Source: Prochlorococcus marinus
GTDB taxonomy: Bacteria; Cyanobacteriota; Cyanobacteriia; PCC-6307; Cyanobiaceae
DNA length: 64,000 nt
NCBI RefSeq assembly: GCF_001180265.1
Contig: NZ_CVSW01000073.1
Span: forward strand, 1 to 64,000
Direction of reading: 5' to 3'
The notes beneath the pieces were generated by a model. That model saw only the letters and a program-made list of their open reading frames with translations. It was not told the DNA's origin and made no database searches. A program made the position numbers and the translations under genes. Of this stretch, positions 51,604 to 61,789 are shown piece after piece; position 1 is the first letter of the stretch, and every line of letters begins with the position of its first letter.

Positions 51604-52551
51604 ATGGAAGAGAAATTAACTCTTTTCAAGAATCGTAAAAGATTCGGTATCGAAAAAAATATAGATATTATCTTCAAGAATACCGCTCTAGTCTTGTCTA
51701 GTTTTGTAGCAATAATACTTTTAGGAATTATTTTAGTAGTCTTTTTCCAGTCATTTGAATCATTTTCAAGGTATGGCTTGAAGTTTCTTGTAACCTCTGA
51801 ATGGAATCCAGTCAAAGATGAATACGGAGCTTTTACTGCAATATATGGCACATTGGTAACCTCATTTCTTTCGTTATTAATAACTATTCCTTTGGGCGTT
51901 GGAACTGCAATATTTATTACCGAAGACTTTGTCCCGAAAGTTGTTAGAGAAATAATAGGTTCCTTTGTTGAATTATTAGCAGCAATACCATCAGTTGTAT
52001 TGGGACTTTGGGCAATATTTGTAATGGAACCTTTTTTCAGAGCTTTTTTTGTCTTTTTACATAATTTCTTTGGTTGGATACCTTTATTCAGTACAGAACC
52101 TACAGGCAGGAATTCTTTGTTAGCAATATTGATTTTAGTAGTAATGCTTTTGCCAATAGTGACTGCTATTGCAAGGGATTCACTTAATCAGGTTCCTAAA
52201 AAGCTACGAAATGCGGCTTATGGAATTGGAGCAAGTAGATGGAAAACAATATTTTCAGTAATTTTGCCGGCAGCATTATCAGGAATTATGGCAGGTGTTT
52301 TATTGGCTTTAGGCAGGGCAATGGGAGAAACAATGGCTGTCACAATGATTATTGGTAATTCCAATGCATTTAGTTGGTCTCTATTATCTCCTGGATATAC
52401 CATTTCCTCCATGCTTGCAAACCAGTTTGGTGAAGCCGATGGAAGTCAGGTTTCATCACTTTTTTATGCAGCTTTTGTACTGATGATCCTATCTTTAGTG
52501 GTCAATATCTTTGCGCAATGGCTAGTTAAGAAATTCAGTCTCAAATATTAG
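51604..52551 (+). CDS. pstC: phosphate ABC transporter permease PstC
   Basis: 315 residues, six helices. Inner-membrane permease partner of PstA. Coupling motif RNAAYGIGASRWKTIFSVILPAA near 200-222, preceded by PIVTAIARDSL; typical PstC N-terminal FFQSFESFSRYGLKFL. Six bases before pstA and same operon as pstB. Confidence 0.93.
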   Translation: MEEKLTLFKNRKRFGIEKNIDIIFKNTALVLSSFVAIILLGIILVVFFQSFESFSRYGLKFLVTSEWNPVKDEYGAFTAIYGTLVTSFLSLLITIPLGVGTAIFITEDFVPKVVREIIGSFVELLAAIPSVVLGLWAIFVMEPFFRAFFVFLHNFFGWIPLFSTEPTGRNSLLAILILVVMLLPIVTAIARDSLNQVPKKLRNAAYGIGASRWKTIFSVILPAALSGIMAGVLLALGRAMGETMAVTMIIGNSNAFSWSLLSPGYTISSMLANQFGEADGSQVSSLFYAAFVLMILSLVVNIFAQWLVKKFSLKY

Positions 52552-52557
52552 ATAATT

Positions 52558-53451
52558 ATGAATTCGCTTTATTATCAGAAAAGATTATCAAGAAATATAG
52601 GAGATAAATTCTTTACTTCTTTATCAGTAATTTGTGCATTGATAGCAATACTTCCTTTGATTTTTCTAGTGACTTATATCCTTTACAAAGGTGGATCTCA
52701 AATTACACCGGAATTATTTACTTTAGAACCAAATCCCCCTGGAGATGATTTAGATGCAGGAGGTATTAACCCTGCATTAATAGGGACATTAATAATAACT
52801 ACCATTGCTTCAATTATTGCGATACCAGTAGGTGTTGGTGGGGGAATATATCTTGCTGAATATTCTAAAGGCGGAGCTTTTTCAAGATTTATTAGATTTG
52901 GGGTCAATGTTTTAGCGGGGGTCCCCTCAATAATTGCAGGTGTATTTATTTATGCCTTAATTGTTTCTACAAAGATCTTGTTTGGGAGTATGTACAGCGG
53001 TTTGGCTGGAGGCATGGCGCTTTCAATATTGATGTTGCCTACTGTGATTAAGACCACTGACGAAGGTTTAAAGTTAGTTCCTAACGAATTAAGATATGCG
53101 TCTCTTGGTGTTGGAGCAAGTATGTATACAACCATATTGAAAGTTACTTTGCCCTCTGCCTTTAGGTCTATTGCTACTGGCGTTGTACTTGGAATCGCAA
53201 GAGCTGCAGGTGAAACAGCACCTTTGATATTTACGGCTTTATTCTCTTACTACTACATAACAGGCTTTGGAGACTTGTTTTATGAGATGGGTTCTTTGGC
53301 TGTATTGATATACAACTTTGCTCTAGAACCATACGATGCACAGAACAAATTAGCTTGGGCCGCTTCCTTTATTCTTGTTTTGACGATACTATCAGTAAAT
53401 ATATTTTCAAGGATATTAGCCGCTTTTACTGAGAAAACTAAGAGAGTATAA
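52558..53451 (+). CDS. pstA: phosphate ABC transporter permease PstA
   Basis: 297 residues, six helices. Motifs: IPVGVGGGIYLAEYS near 88, LMLPTVIKTTDEGLKLVP near 160 and the coupling loop RYASLGVGASMYTTILKVTLPSA near 180-202. Its stop TAA immediately precedes the pstB ATG. Confidence 0.93.
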   Translation: MNSLYYQKRLSRNIGDKFFTSLSVICALIAILPLIFLVTYILYKGGSQITPELFTLEPNPPGDDLDAGGINPALIGTLIITTIASIIAIPVGVGGGIYLAEYSKGGAFSRFIRFGVNVLAGVPSIIAGVFIYALIVSTKILFGSMYSGLAGGMALSILMLPTVIKTTDEGLKLVPNELRYASLGVGASMYTTILKVTLPSAFRSIATGVVLGIARAAGETAPLIFTALFSYYYITGFGDLFYEMGSLAVLIYNFALEPYDAQNKLAWAASFILVLTILSVNIFSRILAAFTEKTKRV

Positions 53452-54261
53452 ATGATTAAAACTAATAAAAAAATATCTAAGAATATCATTTTATCTCTAG
53501 AGAATGTTTCTATTAGCTATGGAACTTTTGAAGCAGTAAGAAATGTTTTTTGTAATTTTAAAAAAGGAAATATAACCTCTCTTATTGGACCTTCAGGATG
53601 TGGTAAATCTACTGTTCTTAGATCTTTAAATAGGATGAACGATTTAATTCCTAATTGTTCGTTAAAAGGGACTGTCCTGTTTGATGGAACTAATATTTAT
53701 GACAAAAGAGTAGATCCAGTTGAAGTAAGAAGAAGAATTGGAATGGTTTTTCAACAACCAAATCCTTTCCCAAAATCTATCTACGAAAATATTGCATTTG
53801 GGGCAAGAATTAATGGCTTTACTGGAGATATGGATGAATTGGTCGAAAGTTCACTAAGAAAAGCTGCCTTGTGGGACGAATGTAAGGATAAATTAAATGA
53901 CAGTGGTTACTCTTTATCTGGAGGACAACAACAAAGATTATGTATTGCTCGAACTATTGCAATTGAGCCTGAAATAATTCTAATGGATGAGCCATGCTCA
54001 GCATTAGATCCAATCTCTACCTTAAAAATAGAAGAGACGATGCATGAACTTAAGAAAAATTACACAATAATAATCGTTACTCATAATATGCAACAGGCAT
54101 TAAGAGTAAGTGATATGACTGCATTTTTTAATGCTATTGAATATGAAGACGGTGATGGAGGAAAGGTTGGTTATCTAGCCGAATTTAATTCGACAAAGAA
54201 AATTTTTAACTCTCCAAAAGAAAAAACTACTCAGGAATACATATCAGGTAAATTTGGCTGA
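53452..54261 (+). CDS. pstB: phosphate ABC transporter ATPase PstB
   Basis: 269 residues: Walker [20 protein letters not shown] near 47-65, Q-loop [15 protein letters not shown], signature [13 protein letters not shown] near 160 and Walker [13 protein letters not shown] near 180, as in PstB. Completes pstCAB, while pstS is transcribed separately 2.8 kb upstream with the ars genes between. Confidence 0.95.
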   Translation: MIKTNKKISKNIILSLENVSISYGTFEAVRNVFCNFKKGNITSLIGPSGCGKSTVLRSLNRMNDLIPNCSLKGTVLFDGTNIYDKRVDPVEVRRRIGMVFQQPNPFPKSIYENIAFGARINGFTGDMDELVESSLRKAALWDECKDKLNDSGYSLSGGQQQRLCIARTIAIEPEIILMDEPCSALDPISTLKIEETMHELKKNYTIIIVTHNMQQALRVSDMTAFFNAIEYEDGDGGKVGYLAEFNSTKKIFNSPKEKTTQEYISGKFG

Positions 54262-54368
54262 TGTTAAATTTTTACTTATAAAAGAGAGATTTTTACCTTA
54301 AAGACAAGTAAGGGGTAGACAAACAGTATAAATACCTATATAGTTATTTCGAATTAGTAAGTTTATCT

Positions 54369-54458
54369 TTGAAAAACTATCCTTTTCTACCTTTCTTGAT
54401 TTTTGCAGGCGCTCTAATAACAACTGCAACAATAGGATTGCCTGTATTTACTTCATAA
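54369..54458 (+). CDS. single-TM microprotein (29 aa)
   Basis: TTG start; MKNYPFLPFLIFAGALITTA then TIGLPVFTS, one membrane helix. Hydrophobic throughout, like minor subunits of photosynthetic complexes. Unconfirmed. Confidence 0.4.
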   Translation: MKNYPFLPFLIFAGALITTATIGLPVFTS

Positions 54459-54488
54459 TTTAAGAGTATTTCTATTCCAAGTAATCTT

Positions 54489-54644
54489 ATGTTTTCAATA
54501 ATAAATAAAGAATTAATTGGATGTCCTCATAAAACCTCAATAAAGGGAAATTTATTTGACTTTATAAAAAAAAGAGAGAATATGAATCTGTGTGGGAGTG
54601 AAAAATCTGTATTAAAACCATCCTTAAAAGTGGTTAATTTCTAA
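54489..54644 (+). CDS. small hypothetical protein (51 aa)
   Basis: Begins MFSIINKELIGCPHKTSIKG, continues with a basic helix (NLFDFIKKRENMNLCG) and ends LKPSLKVVNF. Two cysteines, soluble. ATG 54489. Not recognised, coding status moderate. Confidence 0.4.
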   Translation: MFSIINKELIGCPHKTSIKGNLFDFIKKRENMNLCGSEKSVLKPSLKVVNF

Positions 54645-54654
54645 TTTATTTATC

Positions 54655-54801
54655 ATGGATAAAACTAAAGAACAGTTAGAAAAATTAAGAGAAGTAGCAG
54701 AAGCCTCTCTTACAAAAACCGATGAACTTCAAAAAGTTCTTGCTCAAATCGAAGCTTTGATGTCTAGAGAAGAATCAAAAACATTATCAAAGAAGAAATA
54801 A
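54655..54801 (+). CDS. small coiled-coil protein (48 aa)
   Basis: MDKTKEQLEKLREVAEASLT then KTDELQKVLAQIEALMSREE: a clear heptad-rich helix with Leu/Ala core and charged flanks, basic end LSKKK. The regular amphipathic pattern makes it a likely real gene. Function unknown. Confidence 0.65.
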   Translation: MDKTKEQLEKLREVAEASLTKTDELQKVLAQIEALMSREESKTLSKKK

Positions 54802-54984
54802 TTAATTAAAAAATAATTTTAGGTTTTGTACTTTTAATTACACCTCTACAAATCCATTGTAGTTATTAATTAGTTATGCAGAACCCGTTCCAAAGTTTTC
54901 TGTTAGGTCTCGAGGTCTTACCTTCTTTAAGTAAAAGACCTCTTTAAATTGTATGTTTTTATTATATTTTTATAACCTGCTTCT

Positions 54985-55287
54985 TTAGTTGATTACTTTA
55001 TAGATTTCTTTCAAGCAGACATTTACATCGAAATATTCAGTATTTACAACTTCTAATCCTGTTTTTTCTGTAACTTCAACAGTGGCATTGCATTCGTCTT
55101 GTTTAAGAGCCATATAACTTGGCTTTTTATTTTCCATATCTAACTCAACACTTGATTCAGTTTTTTCCTTGTATTGCTCCATTACTAGAGTAAGTGCTTC
55201 TATTTCAACGGAAAAATTATCATTTGCTTTTGCCCCACATGGGATAACAAGAAATGGAAATAAAATCAATGCTATTAATTTTTTCAT
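54985..55287 (-). CDS. secreted hypothetical protein with three cysteines (100 aa)
   Basis: Signal peptide MKKLIALILFPFLVIPCGAK with cleavage near residue 21, or lipoprotein-like since a Cys lies in the hydrophobic end. The mature part is acidic (FSVEIEALTLVMEQYKEK) with Cys in DECNATVEVTEK and VNVCLKEIYK that may pair. Unknown function, exported. Confidence 0.68.
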   Translation of the reverse strand: MKKLIALILFPFLVIPCGAKANDNFSVEIEALTLVMEQYKEKTESSVELDMENKKPSYMALKQDECNATVEVTEKTGLEVVNTEYFDVNVCLKEIYKVIN

Positions 55288-55492
55288 TTCTATAAAATGT
55301 GTTTATTTTTTTTATAACGTGTATTGTCTGCTAAAGAAAGGGTCATCAGCTGTATAAATTTTTTATTTTCTATTTTTGCTATTAGAAAATAAACTAATAT
55401 ATGTAATTTAATTGATAAAAAAACTTAAAGAGACTTTAAGTATAAATTGGTATATCTAAATGAAAAATTTAAATCACTTGAATAGGATTTTC

Positions 55493-56143
55493 TTAAGATT
55501 TTATTTCGATAATTTCCTTTTCAGAAACAATTGCCCATTTTTTAAATGACTTTTTGCAGGGATATCCTCCTGTTAAGTCCCCAAATGCAGGTAGATATAA
55601 AACATTTTTATTCATATCCATCGCAAAGCACCTAAATGATAATTTATCTGCATTGTTTTTTATATAGATTTTTGGATGATAATGTCCACAAATATTCAGG
55701 GATTTTTTGTTTTCTGAATTAACTGGCTCATGGCTAAAAGTAATATTTTTAGTTTTTCTAATATCAAAAATTTTTATATTTTTAAGATCGCAACCTACAT
55801 CGTGATTTCCTAGGACTAGTTCAATGTTGGTTTTTAGTAGTTCAGGAAGATACTCAACTTTTTTTTGAAGAGTTTTATCTATTGAATATTTGCTGTGGAA
55901 TAAATCTCCCAAGATTATTAACTTTTCAGGACTATATTTTTTTACTATTTTTTTTATTCTTGAGAAATTGTTTTTATCTGAATTATTAGTGAGAGGTATA
56001 CCATTTTGCTGAAAATACTCAGCTTTCCCAAGATGAATATCGCATATTAACAATTCTTTTGTTTCCGGAAGAAATAAAGCTCTTGAAGGAAGCATCTCTA
56101 ACAATGTATCTTCCCAGCAAAATTTAAAAGAACTTTTTTTCAT
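55493..56143 (-). CDS. ligase-associated metallophosphoesterase (PdeM type)
   Basis: 216 residues with the calcineurin metal ligands: CDIHLGKAEYFQ near 34-45, ILGDLFHS near 76-83, LVLGNHDVG near 109 and ICGHYHPKIY near 150. This is the TIGR04123-type protein that accompanies an ATP ligase, an Lhr-like helicase and an MBL exonuclease in bacterial DNA damage response operons. Starts right where the helicase gene ends. Confidence 0.88.
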   Translation of the reverse strand: MKKSSFKFCWEDTLLEMLPSRALFLPETKELLICDIHLGKAEYFQQNGIPLTNNSDKNNFSRIKKIVKKYSPEKLIILGDLFHSKYSIDKTLQKKVEYLPELLKTNIELVLGNHDVGCDLKNIKIFDIRKTKNITFSHEPVNSENKKSLNICGHYHPKIYIKNNADKLSFRCFAMDMNKNVLYLPAFGDLTGGYPCKKSFKKWAIVSEKEIIEIKS

Positions 56144-58630
56144 TTAATCACTATATTTTTTTATAAGTTTTTCTACTCTTTTTTCTATTGGTTCATTGCT
56201 TAAAGTATTTTTAAGTCTTTCAACTAATAAAGGGAAAGCAAAAGGAGTTGGAGTTTTTATCTCGTTTAATAGAATTTTTAAATTTTTTAATCTCTCTAAT
56301 GATCTAGATATTCTTTTATTTTCTAATTGATATTCTTTAACTTCTTGATGCGATTGTTTTATCAAAAGATGGCCTTCTTCATATTTAGTAAAGACATCGT
56401 AGAAAAGACTTGAACTTATTTGAAGTTGAGAGGAGGTTTTTGTTTTGGTTGGATTATTTTGATTTACAAGTCCACTTATTTGGGCAATATTTTTAAATCT
56501 ACGTTTTGTTAATTCTGAAAAATTAATCGCATTTTCTAGATCTTCTTCTAATTTTTTGTTATTCAAAAAGTAATCAGCTTCTTTTTTTATTATGGAAAAA
56601 TCATAATCTTCTGAGGTGGTTAAGCTGAATCCAAAATCATTAGCAGTAATACTAAATGTAGATTGTTCTAGTTTTGCCAATCTTAAAGCCCATAAAAATG
56701 CAATTCCTTCATTTACAAATTTGCCATCAAGTGTAAAAACAAAAAGATTTGATAAATCCTTGGTTTTATATATTTCTATAAGGAATTCATCTTTCTTTGG
56801 AATATTTGACAGAACTTTTTGTTTCTTCAATATTGGGCGTAATGAATTGAGTTCAGGATTTAAGCAATCATAATTTTCTAGTTCGTTACATATATCTATT
56901 TCTTTTCTCAAACTTTCACAAAGTAAATCAGAAATTGCCATTTGACCTCCAACCCATGCAGGAATTAGGGAACTTTTTTTTGTTGATTTTTTAACGTATA
57001 AAATCATATCTCTTATTCTTACAAATTGAAGCATTTTGCCGGCAAAGTAAAATGTATCTCCGGGATTTAATTTTGAAGCAAAATTCTCCTCTAAATTACC
57101 TAATGATTTACCTTTCATATATTTGACATTAACAAATTTGTCACTTGTAATTGTCCCAATATTGAACTTATGCGTTCTTATTAACGATTTATCTTTTACA
57201 AAATATTTAAAGTTTTCATTATTATTTTGTGATTGTTCTTTAACTATTTTTTTATATTTTGGGTATGCTTTAAGACATTTTCCTCCATATTCTAAAAAGT
57301 CAAGACACCAATTCCAATCTTGATCTTTTAAGTTTCTAAAACTCCAGCAATTTTTAATTCTTTCTTTCTCAATTTTCGGATCAAAGCCATTTCCGCATGC
57401 CAAACTTATTAAATGTTGTAGAAGCACATCATAAGATAATTCAGGAAGTCTAATTTCCTCAGATATACCACTTTTTATTATTCTTCTCATTGCACTAATC
57501 TCTAATAACTCCAAAGAATTAGTAGGCATAAAAATTATTTTTGATTTTCCGCCTGGTCTATGAGCACTTCTTCCAGCTCTTTGGATAAGTCTAGCTAAAT
57601 TCTTTGCACTGCCAATTTGAACTATTTGATCTACAGGTTGGAAGTCAACTCCCAAATCTAACGAGCTGGTGCAGACTACCCATTTTATTAATCCGTCTTT
57701 AACCCCTTCTTCAACTCTTTTTCTATCTTCTTTATCTAGGGATCCGTGATGAAGTGCGATTTTGTCTTCCATCTCTGGCAGAAAAAATTTAAGACATTGA
57801 TACCATCTTTCAGATTGGTTTCTTGTATTGGTGAATAATAAAGTGCTTTTATTTTTATCTAGGATTTTTAAAAGTGAAGAATGACTTCTGATGCCTAGAT
57901 GGCCACTCCATGGAAAGGTCGTTTCCTCCTCTGGCAAAACGCTAATAATTTCTATCTCTTTTTGTATATTTGTACTTATAATTTTGGGTTTAATAGCGCT
58001 CATCCCAACTATTGCTCTTGCTGCTTCTTCAATATTTCCAATAGTTGCAGACATTGCCCAAATTTGTAAATTTTTTATGTTACCTCTTAGCCAACTTAAA
58101 GATAACTCGCACTGGTTTCCTCTTTTACTACCCATCAATTCATGCCATTCGTCAATAATTATTGATGACAACTCCTTGAACAGATTATTAGATTCTTTAT
58201 TAGAAAGTAAAAGAGATAAAGATTCTGGAGTGGTAATAAGAATATTAGGTGGATTAGCTAGTTGCTTTTTCTTTTCATATGGGGTTGTATCCCCATTTCT
58301 AATTTCAACAGTGATTTCTTTATTAAAATGTAAAGCTGCTAATTGTATGGAATTTTTTAAGTCTCTACTTAGTGCTTTTAAAGGCGTTATTAGTAATATT
58401 TGCACACTTTTATTATTTTTGGGATCTTCTATCTGTGATAAAGGTCCCATTAATGCAGCGTAAGTTTTGCCGCATCCAGTAGGAACTTGTATTATTCCAT
58501 TTTCCCCATTTAAAAATGCTTTCCAAGATTCTACTTGGTAGGATAATGGCTCCCATCCATTTGAGAAGAAAAACTGTTTAATTTTAGAAATTAAATAATT
58601 TTGCTTACTATTTTGCGAAATATTTTTCAT
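56144..58630 (-). CDS. ligase-associated Lhr-like DEXH helicase
   Basis: 828 residues. Motif I PTGCGKTYAA near 52-61, Ia TPLKALSRDL, motif II DEWHEL near 166 (DEXH), III SATIGNI, V SSLDLGVDFQPVD, VI QRAGRSAHRPGGKS near 355. The long C-terminal half includes an Lhr-like winged-helix region. Matches the TIGR04121 helicase of the ligase-associated cluster. It overlaps the ligase gene by 4 bases (ATGA) and abuts the phosphoesterase gene. Confidence 0.9.
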   Translation of the reverse strand: MKNISQNSKQNYLISKIKQFFFSNGWEPLSYQVESWKAFLNGENGIIQVPTGCGKTYAALMGPLSQIEDPKNNKSVQILLITPLKALSRDLKNSIQLAALHFNKEITVEIRNGDTTPYEKKKQLANPPNILITTPESLSLLLSNKESNNLFKELSSIIIDEWHELMGSKRGNQCELSLSWLRGNIKNLQIWAMSATIGNIEEAARAIVGMSAIKPKIISTNIQKEIEIISVLPEEETTFPWSGHLGIRSHSSLLKILDKNKSTLLFTNTRNQSERWYQCLKFFLPEMEDKIALHHGSLDKEDRKRVEEGVKDGLIKWVVCTSSLDLGVDFQPVDQIVQIGSAKNLARLIQRAGRSAHRPGGKSKIIFMPTNSLELLEISAMRRIIKSGISEEIRLPELSYDVLLQHLISLACGNGFDPKIEKERIKNCWSFRNLKDQDWNWCLDFLEYGGKCLKAYPKYKKIVKEQSQNNNENFKYFVKDKSLIRTHKFNIGTITSDKFVNVKYMKGKSLGNLEENFASKLNPGDTFYFAGKMLQFVRIRDMILYVKKSTKKSSLIPAWVGGQMAISDLLCESLRKEIDICNELENYDCLNPELNSLRPILKKQKVLSNIPKKDEFLIEIYKTKDLSNLFVFTLDGKFVNEGIAFLWALRLAKLEQSTFSITANDFGFSLTTSEDYDFSIIKKEADYFLNNKKLEEDLENAINFSELTKRRFKNIAQISGLVNQNNPTKTKTSSQLQISSSLFYDVFTKYEEGHLLIKQSHQEVKEYQLENKRISRSLERLKNLKILLNEIKTPTPFAFPLLVERLKNTLSNEPIEKRVEKLIKKYSD

Positions 58631-60267
58631 GATATTTTTTTCATAAGTTTATAAGCATTCTCTAGGCTATCTGCATCATTAATTTTTTTATCTTTTCTCC
58701 ATTTTGTTATCCTTGGAAATCTTACTGCTATGCCGGACTTATGACGTTTTGAAAATTGTATTTTCTCAAAAGATATTTCGAATACCATTTCTGGTTTTAA
58801 CGATCGAACAGGACCAAATTTTTCTATTGTATTTTTTCTTATCCATTTATCTAGTTCTTTAATCTCAACATTTGTTAAACCAGAATATGCACTTGCAAAT
58901 TTTATTAATTCTTGGTCTTTCCATAATGCAAAACTGTAATCTGTATACAGACCAGCTCTTCTACCGCTACCGCCCTTAGCGTAAATTAGAACAGCATCCA
59001 GTTGCATAGGATCAACTTTATATTTCCACCAAATACCTTTTTTTCTACCAGAGGAGTAAATAGTAGTCTTTTTCTTAATTATTAATCCTTCAGTATTATT
59101 TTCTCGAGATTTTTCTTTATAAGTTAAAGCATCAGGCCAATCTTTAGGAAAGATTAAATCACATATTTTGAAAATATCAGAGATATTATTCTCAGTTTTA
59201 TTTTGCCATTTTGAAAAATATTTTTCTAACTCAATTCTTCTATTTTCTAATTTAATTTCTCTTATATCTCTTCCATTAATCTCTAAAAGATCATAAGCAA
59301 TAAAAATAATTGGATATCTTTTTTGGATTGATCTAGTAGGAGACTTTCTATTTATTCTTTTTTGAAGTAATGAAAAATCAAAGGCAATTTGTTCTTTAAA
59401 ATTCCAAACTAATAATTCCCCATCAAGAACAAAATCATCATTTATAAATGACATTTTCTCTACTAATTCTGGGAATGATTCATTGACTAATTCTTGCCCT
59501 CTTGTCCATAACGAAACATGTCCTGATCTTTTAATTAATTGCATCCTTATACCGTCGTATTTCCATTCAAATTGAAAATCATTTATTGAGTGTTTGAAGA
59601 TTTTATCTTCAATATTATTCGCTAGAAGAAATGGAAATGGTTTGGAATTTAACTCTTCAAGATTGATATTTTTATTAATTAAAAATTCATATGAATCAAT
59701 TGAAGGCTTTAAATTACCCATCAACCTATGAGAAATAATTTCTTCATCAATATTAATTAGTTTTGATATTGATTTTGTAATTAATCCGATAGAGACTCCT
59801 ACTCTAAAAGTGCCTGTAAGAATTTTATTGAAAATTAAATGGTTATCTTCAGGTAATCTTTCCCAAATATTTTTAATTTGTAAATTTTTCTCCTCCTCAT
59901 TAAGTTTTGATAACTCAGGTATTGTTTTGCCTAGTAATTCATTGAGACTTATATTTGATAATTTTTTATTTCTGGAAGTAGTTTTATTTTTAAGTAATAA
60001 CGTTATTACCTCAGCAGAATCACCAACTTTTAAATAACAGGTATCAATTAACCATTGAGGATATTCATATATTTGAGAAAAAAGATTTTTTAAATATCTT
60101 CCACTAATAAATCTCTTATTACTTTTTCCGGTTAGTAAATATATTGCCCATGAATTATCTATTGGTTCATTTGATAAAAAAAATCTTTTTAAAACTTCAA
60201 TTTTATTATTTGTACTGTTAATTGAATCTAGATCGCTAAATAATTCTGAAAACTTTTTTAAGCTCAT
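58627..60267 (-). CDS. ATP-dependent DNA ligase of the damage-response cluster
   Basis: 546 residues: an N-terminal DNA-binding domain, then the adenylation domain with catalytic lysine motif EWKYDGIRMQLI near 228-239, DGELLVW near 283, PEGLIIKKK-like NTEGLIIKKKT near 400 and WWKYKVDP, and a C-terminal OB domain. ATP-type ligases are unusual in bacteria; this group (TIGR04120) always travels with the helicase, exonuclease and phosphoesterase. The stop overlaps the helicase ATG. Confidence 0.9.
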   Translation of the reverse strand: MSLKKFSELFSDLDSINSTNNKIEVLKRFFLSNEPIDNSWAIYLLTGKSNKRFISGRYLKNLFSQIYEYPQWLIDTCYLKVGDSAEVITLLLKNKTTSRNKKLSNISLNELLGKTIPELSKLNEEEKNLQIKNIWERLPEDNHLIFNKILTGTFRVGVSIGLITKSISKLINIDEEIISHRLMGNLKPSIDSYEFLINKNINLEELNSKPFPFLLANNIEDKIFKHSINDFQFEWKYDGIRMQLIKRSGHVSLWTRGQELVNESFPELVEKMSFINDDFVLDGELLVWNFKEQIAFDFSLLQKRINRKSPTRSIQKRYPIIFIAYDLLEINGRDIREIKLENRRIELEKYFSKWQNKTENNISDIFKICDLIFPKDWPDALTYKEKSRENNTEGLIIKKKTTIYSSGRKKGIWWKYKVDPMQLDAVLIYAKGGSGRRAGLYTDYSFALWKDQELIKFASAYSGLTNVEIKELDKWIRKNTIEKFGPVRSLKPEMVFEISFEKIQFSKRHKSGIAVRFPRITKWRKDKKINDADSLENAYKLMKKIS

Positions 60268-60269
60268 AT

Positions 60270-61256
60270 TTATTTACTGAATAAAAGGACATTTATTGAT
60301 TCCTTTTCAACTAAATATTTGCTTAAGGCTTCACTATCTCCATGATGAAAAAATACATTTTTTGCTTCAGACTTTTTTACTACTTCCAGAATTCCATCCC
60401 AATCCGCATGGTCAGAGATTGCGAATCCTTTATCATATCCAGATCTTTTTCTTAGAGCTCTTATTGACATCCATCCACTAGCGAAAGCCGTTTGAATATT
60501 TTTGAAATTTTTCAGATAAGAGCCCTTACTTAAAGATGGTGGTAATAGTATTAGACTTCCTTTAAGTTCATCTATCTTTTTTTTATTTTCAATTTTTATA
60601 GTATCTCTAATATCAATCCCAAGTTCCCTATAACGATTGTTCATTTTGTAAATACTGTCATGTGAATAAATATTGCCTTTAAAATTTGTTTGACTAATTT
60701 CTTTTAACAATCTCTGAGCTTTTCCAAGTGAATAGCAGAAAAGTAAAGAAGTTTTTTCTGGTGAACTAGTTATCCATTTCGAAATATCATTTGCTATTTT
60801 ATTTGATTCATCCCACTTAAATATTGGCAAACCAAAAGTACATTCGCTTATTAAATAATCAGTTTTTACTATTTCATATTGTTTGCAAGTTTCATCTTTT
60901 TGAAGCTTAAAGTCACCTGAAATTAGCCATTTTTCTTCAGCAAAAATAAACCTTATTTGACTAGATCCAAGGATGTGACCTGATGGATGAAAAGAAATAT
61001 TAATGCCATTTATCTTAAATTCTTCTCCATATTCAAAAGTCTTAATTTTGATATTATCTCCAAATCTTTCTTTAAGAAGTATCGCAGTTTCCTTGGTAGA
61101 AATGTATTCTTCACAGCCAAATGTAAAGTGATCAAAATGAGCATGAGTTATTAATGCCTTTTTTACTGGCTTGCTTGGATCAATCCAAATGTCAGCAAGT
61201 TCACAATAAAGATTCCCATTTTTATATCTAATTAAATATTCTTTTTTAGTTCTCAA
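60270..61256 (-). CDS. ligase-associated MBL-fold exonuclease
   Basis: 328 residues of metallo-beta-lactamase/beta-CASP type: ALITHAHFDHFTFG near 35-48 (HxHxDH form), SGDFKLQKDE near 115, ISDHADWDGI near 280 and FFHHGDSEAL near 300. TIGR04122-type exonuclease, first gene of the four-gene operon, ending 2 bases before the ligase start. Confidence 0.9.
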   Translation of the reverse strand: MRTKKEYLIRYKNGNLYCELADIWIDPSKPVKKALITHAHFDHFTFGCEEYISTKETAILLKERFGDNIKIKTFEYGEEFKINGINISFHPSGHILGSSQIRFIFAEEKWLISGDFKLQKDETCKQYEIVKTDYLISECTFGLPIFKWDESNKIANDISKWITSSPEKTSLLFCYSLGKAQRLLKEISQTNFKGNIYSHDSIYKMNNRYRELGIDIRDTIKIENKKKIDELKGSLILLPPSLSKGSYLKNFKNIQTAFASGWMSIRALRKRSGYDKGFAISDHADWDGILEVVKKSEAKNVFFHHGDSEALSKYLVEKESINVLLFSK

Positions 61257-61291
61257 AACTACATCTCTTTCAATGGATATAATTTAGCTAA

Positions 61292-61705
61292 TTATGCCCA
61301 AGCTTGTTTTGATAAAGCTATAGCTGAAATCGTTAGTAAAGCAATAACTACAAATTTGTTACTCCAATTAATAATGAATGAACTAATTTTGTTAGAAGAA
61401 ATTATATAAGATGGCACAATATTTTTCTGATTCAGAATGTGATGATTATCATTATTTTTTAAGTAATTAAAATTTTTAATCTCATTTATTAATTTAGATT
61501 CGCAATTTGAGAGTTGCTCTACTTGATTTAATAAATCAATATCTTCTGGTCTTAACAAAGAATTTAATTCTTTAATTTGACTTTCGTTTTTCATAAGAAA
61601 TTCATTAACTATCTCATCTGTTCCTAATCCCTTCTTTAAATTTAAAAGAATATCATCTCTTTCCCAGGATTTTTCAAGAGAATTTAAAATTTTTTTTATG
61701 CTCAT
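61292..61705 (-). CDS. hypothetical C-terminally membrane-anchored protein (137 aa)
   Basis: A soluble, acidic and helical N-terminal ~100 residues (SLEKSWERDDILLNLKKGLG, NSLLRPEDIDLLNQVEQL), then a single C-terminal helix (NKFVVIALLTISAIALSKQ). The tail-anchor layout is clear, the family is not. It is 35 bases upstream of the exonuclease gene on the same strand, so it may be part of the damage-response operon. Confidence 0.7.
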   Translation of the reverse strand: MSIKKILNSLEKSWERDDILLNLKKGLGTDEIVNEFLMKNESQIKELNSLLRPEDIDLLNQVEQLSNCESKLINEIKNFNYLKNNDNHHILNQKNIVPSYIISSNKISSFIINWSNKFVVIALLTISAIALSKQAWA

Positions 61706-61789
61706 ATTAAGTATTTTTACTTATGATAAATTATTATTTTTTTATTCTGTGGCTTATTCCTTTAAGTAATTAGAAAAAATTATTTTTAT

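Noticed and set aside
57891-58463. 190-codon plus-strand frame within the helicase gene
   Set aside because: Antisense shadow of the well-supported Lhr-like helicase; hydrophobic and Ser/Leu-rich as expected of such shadows.
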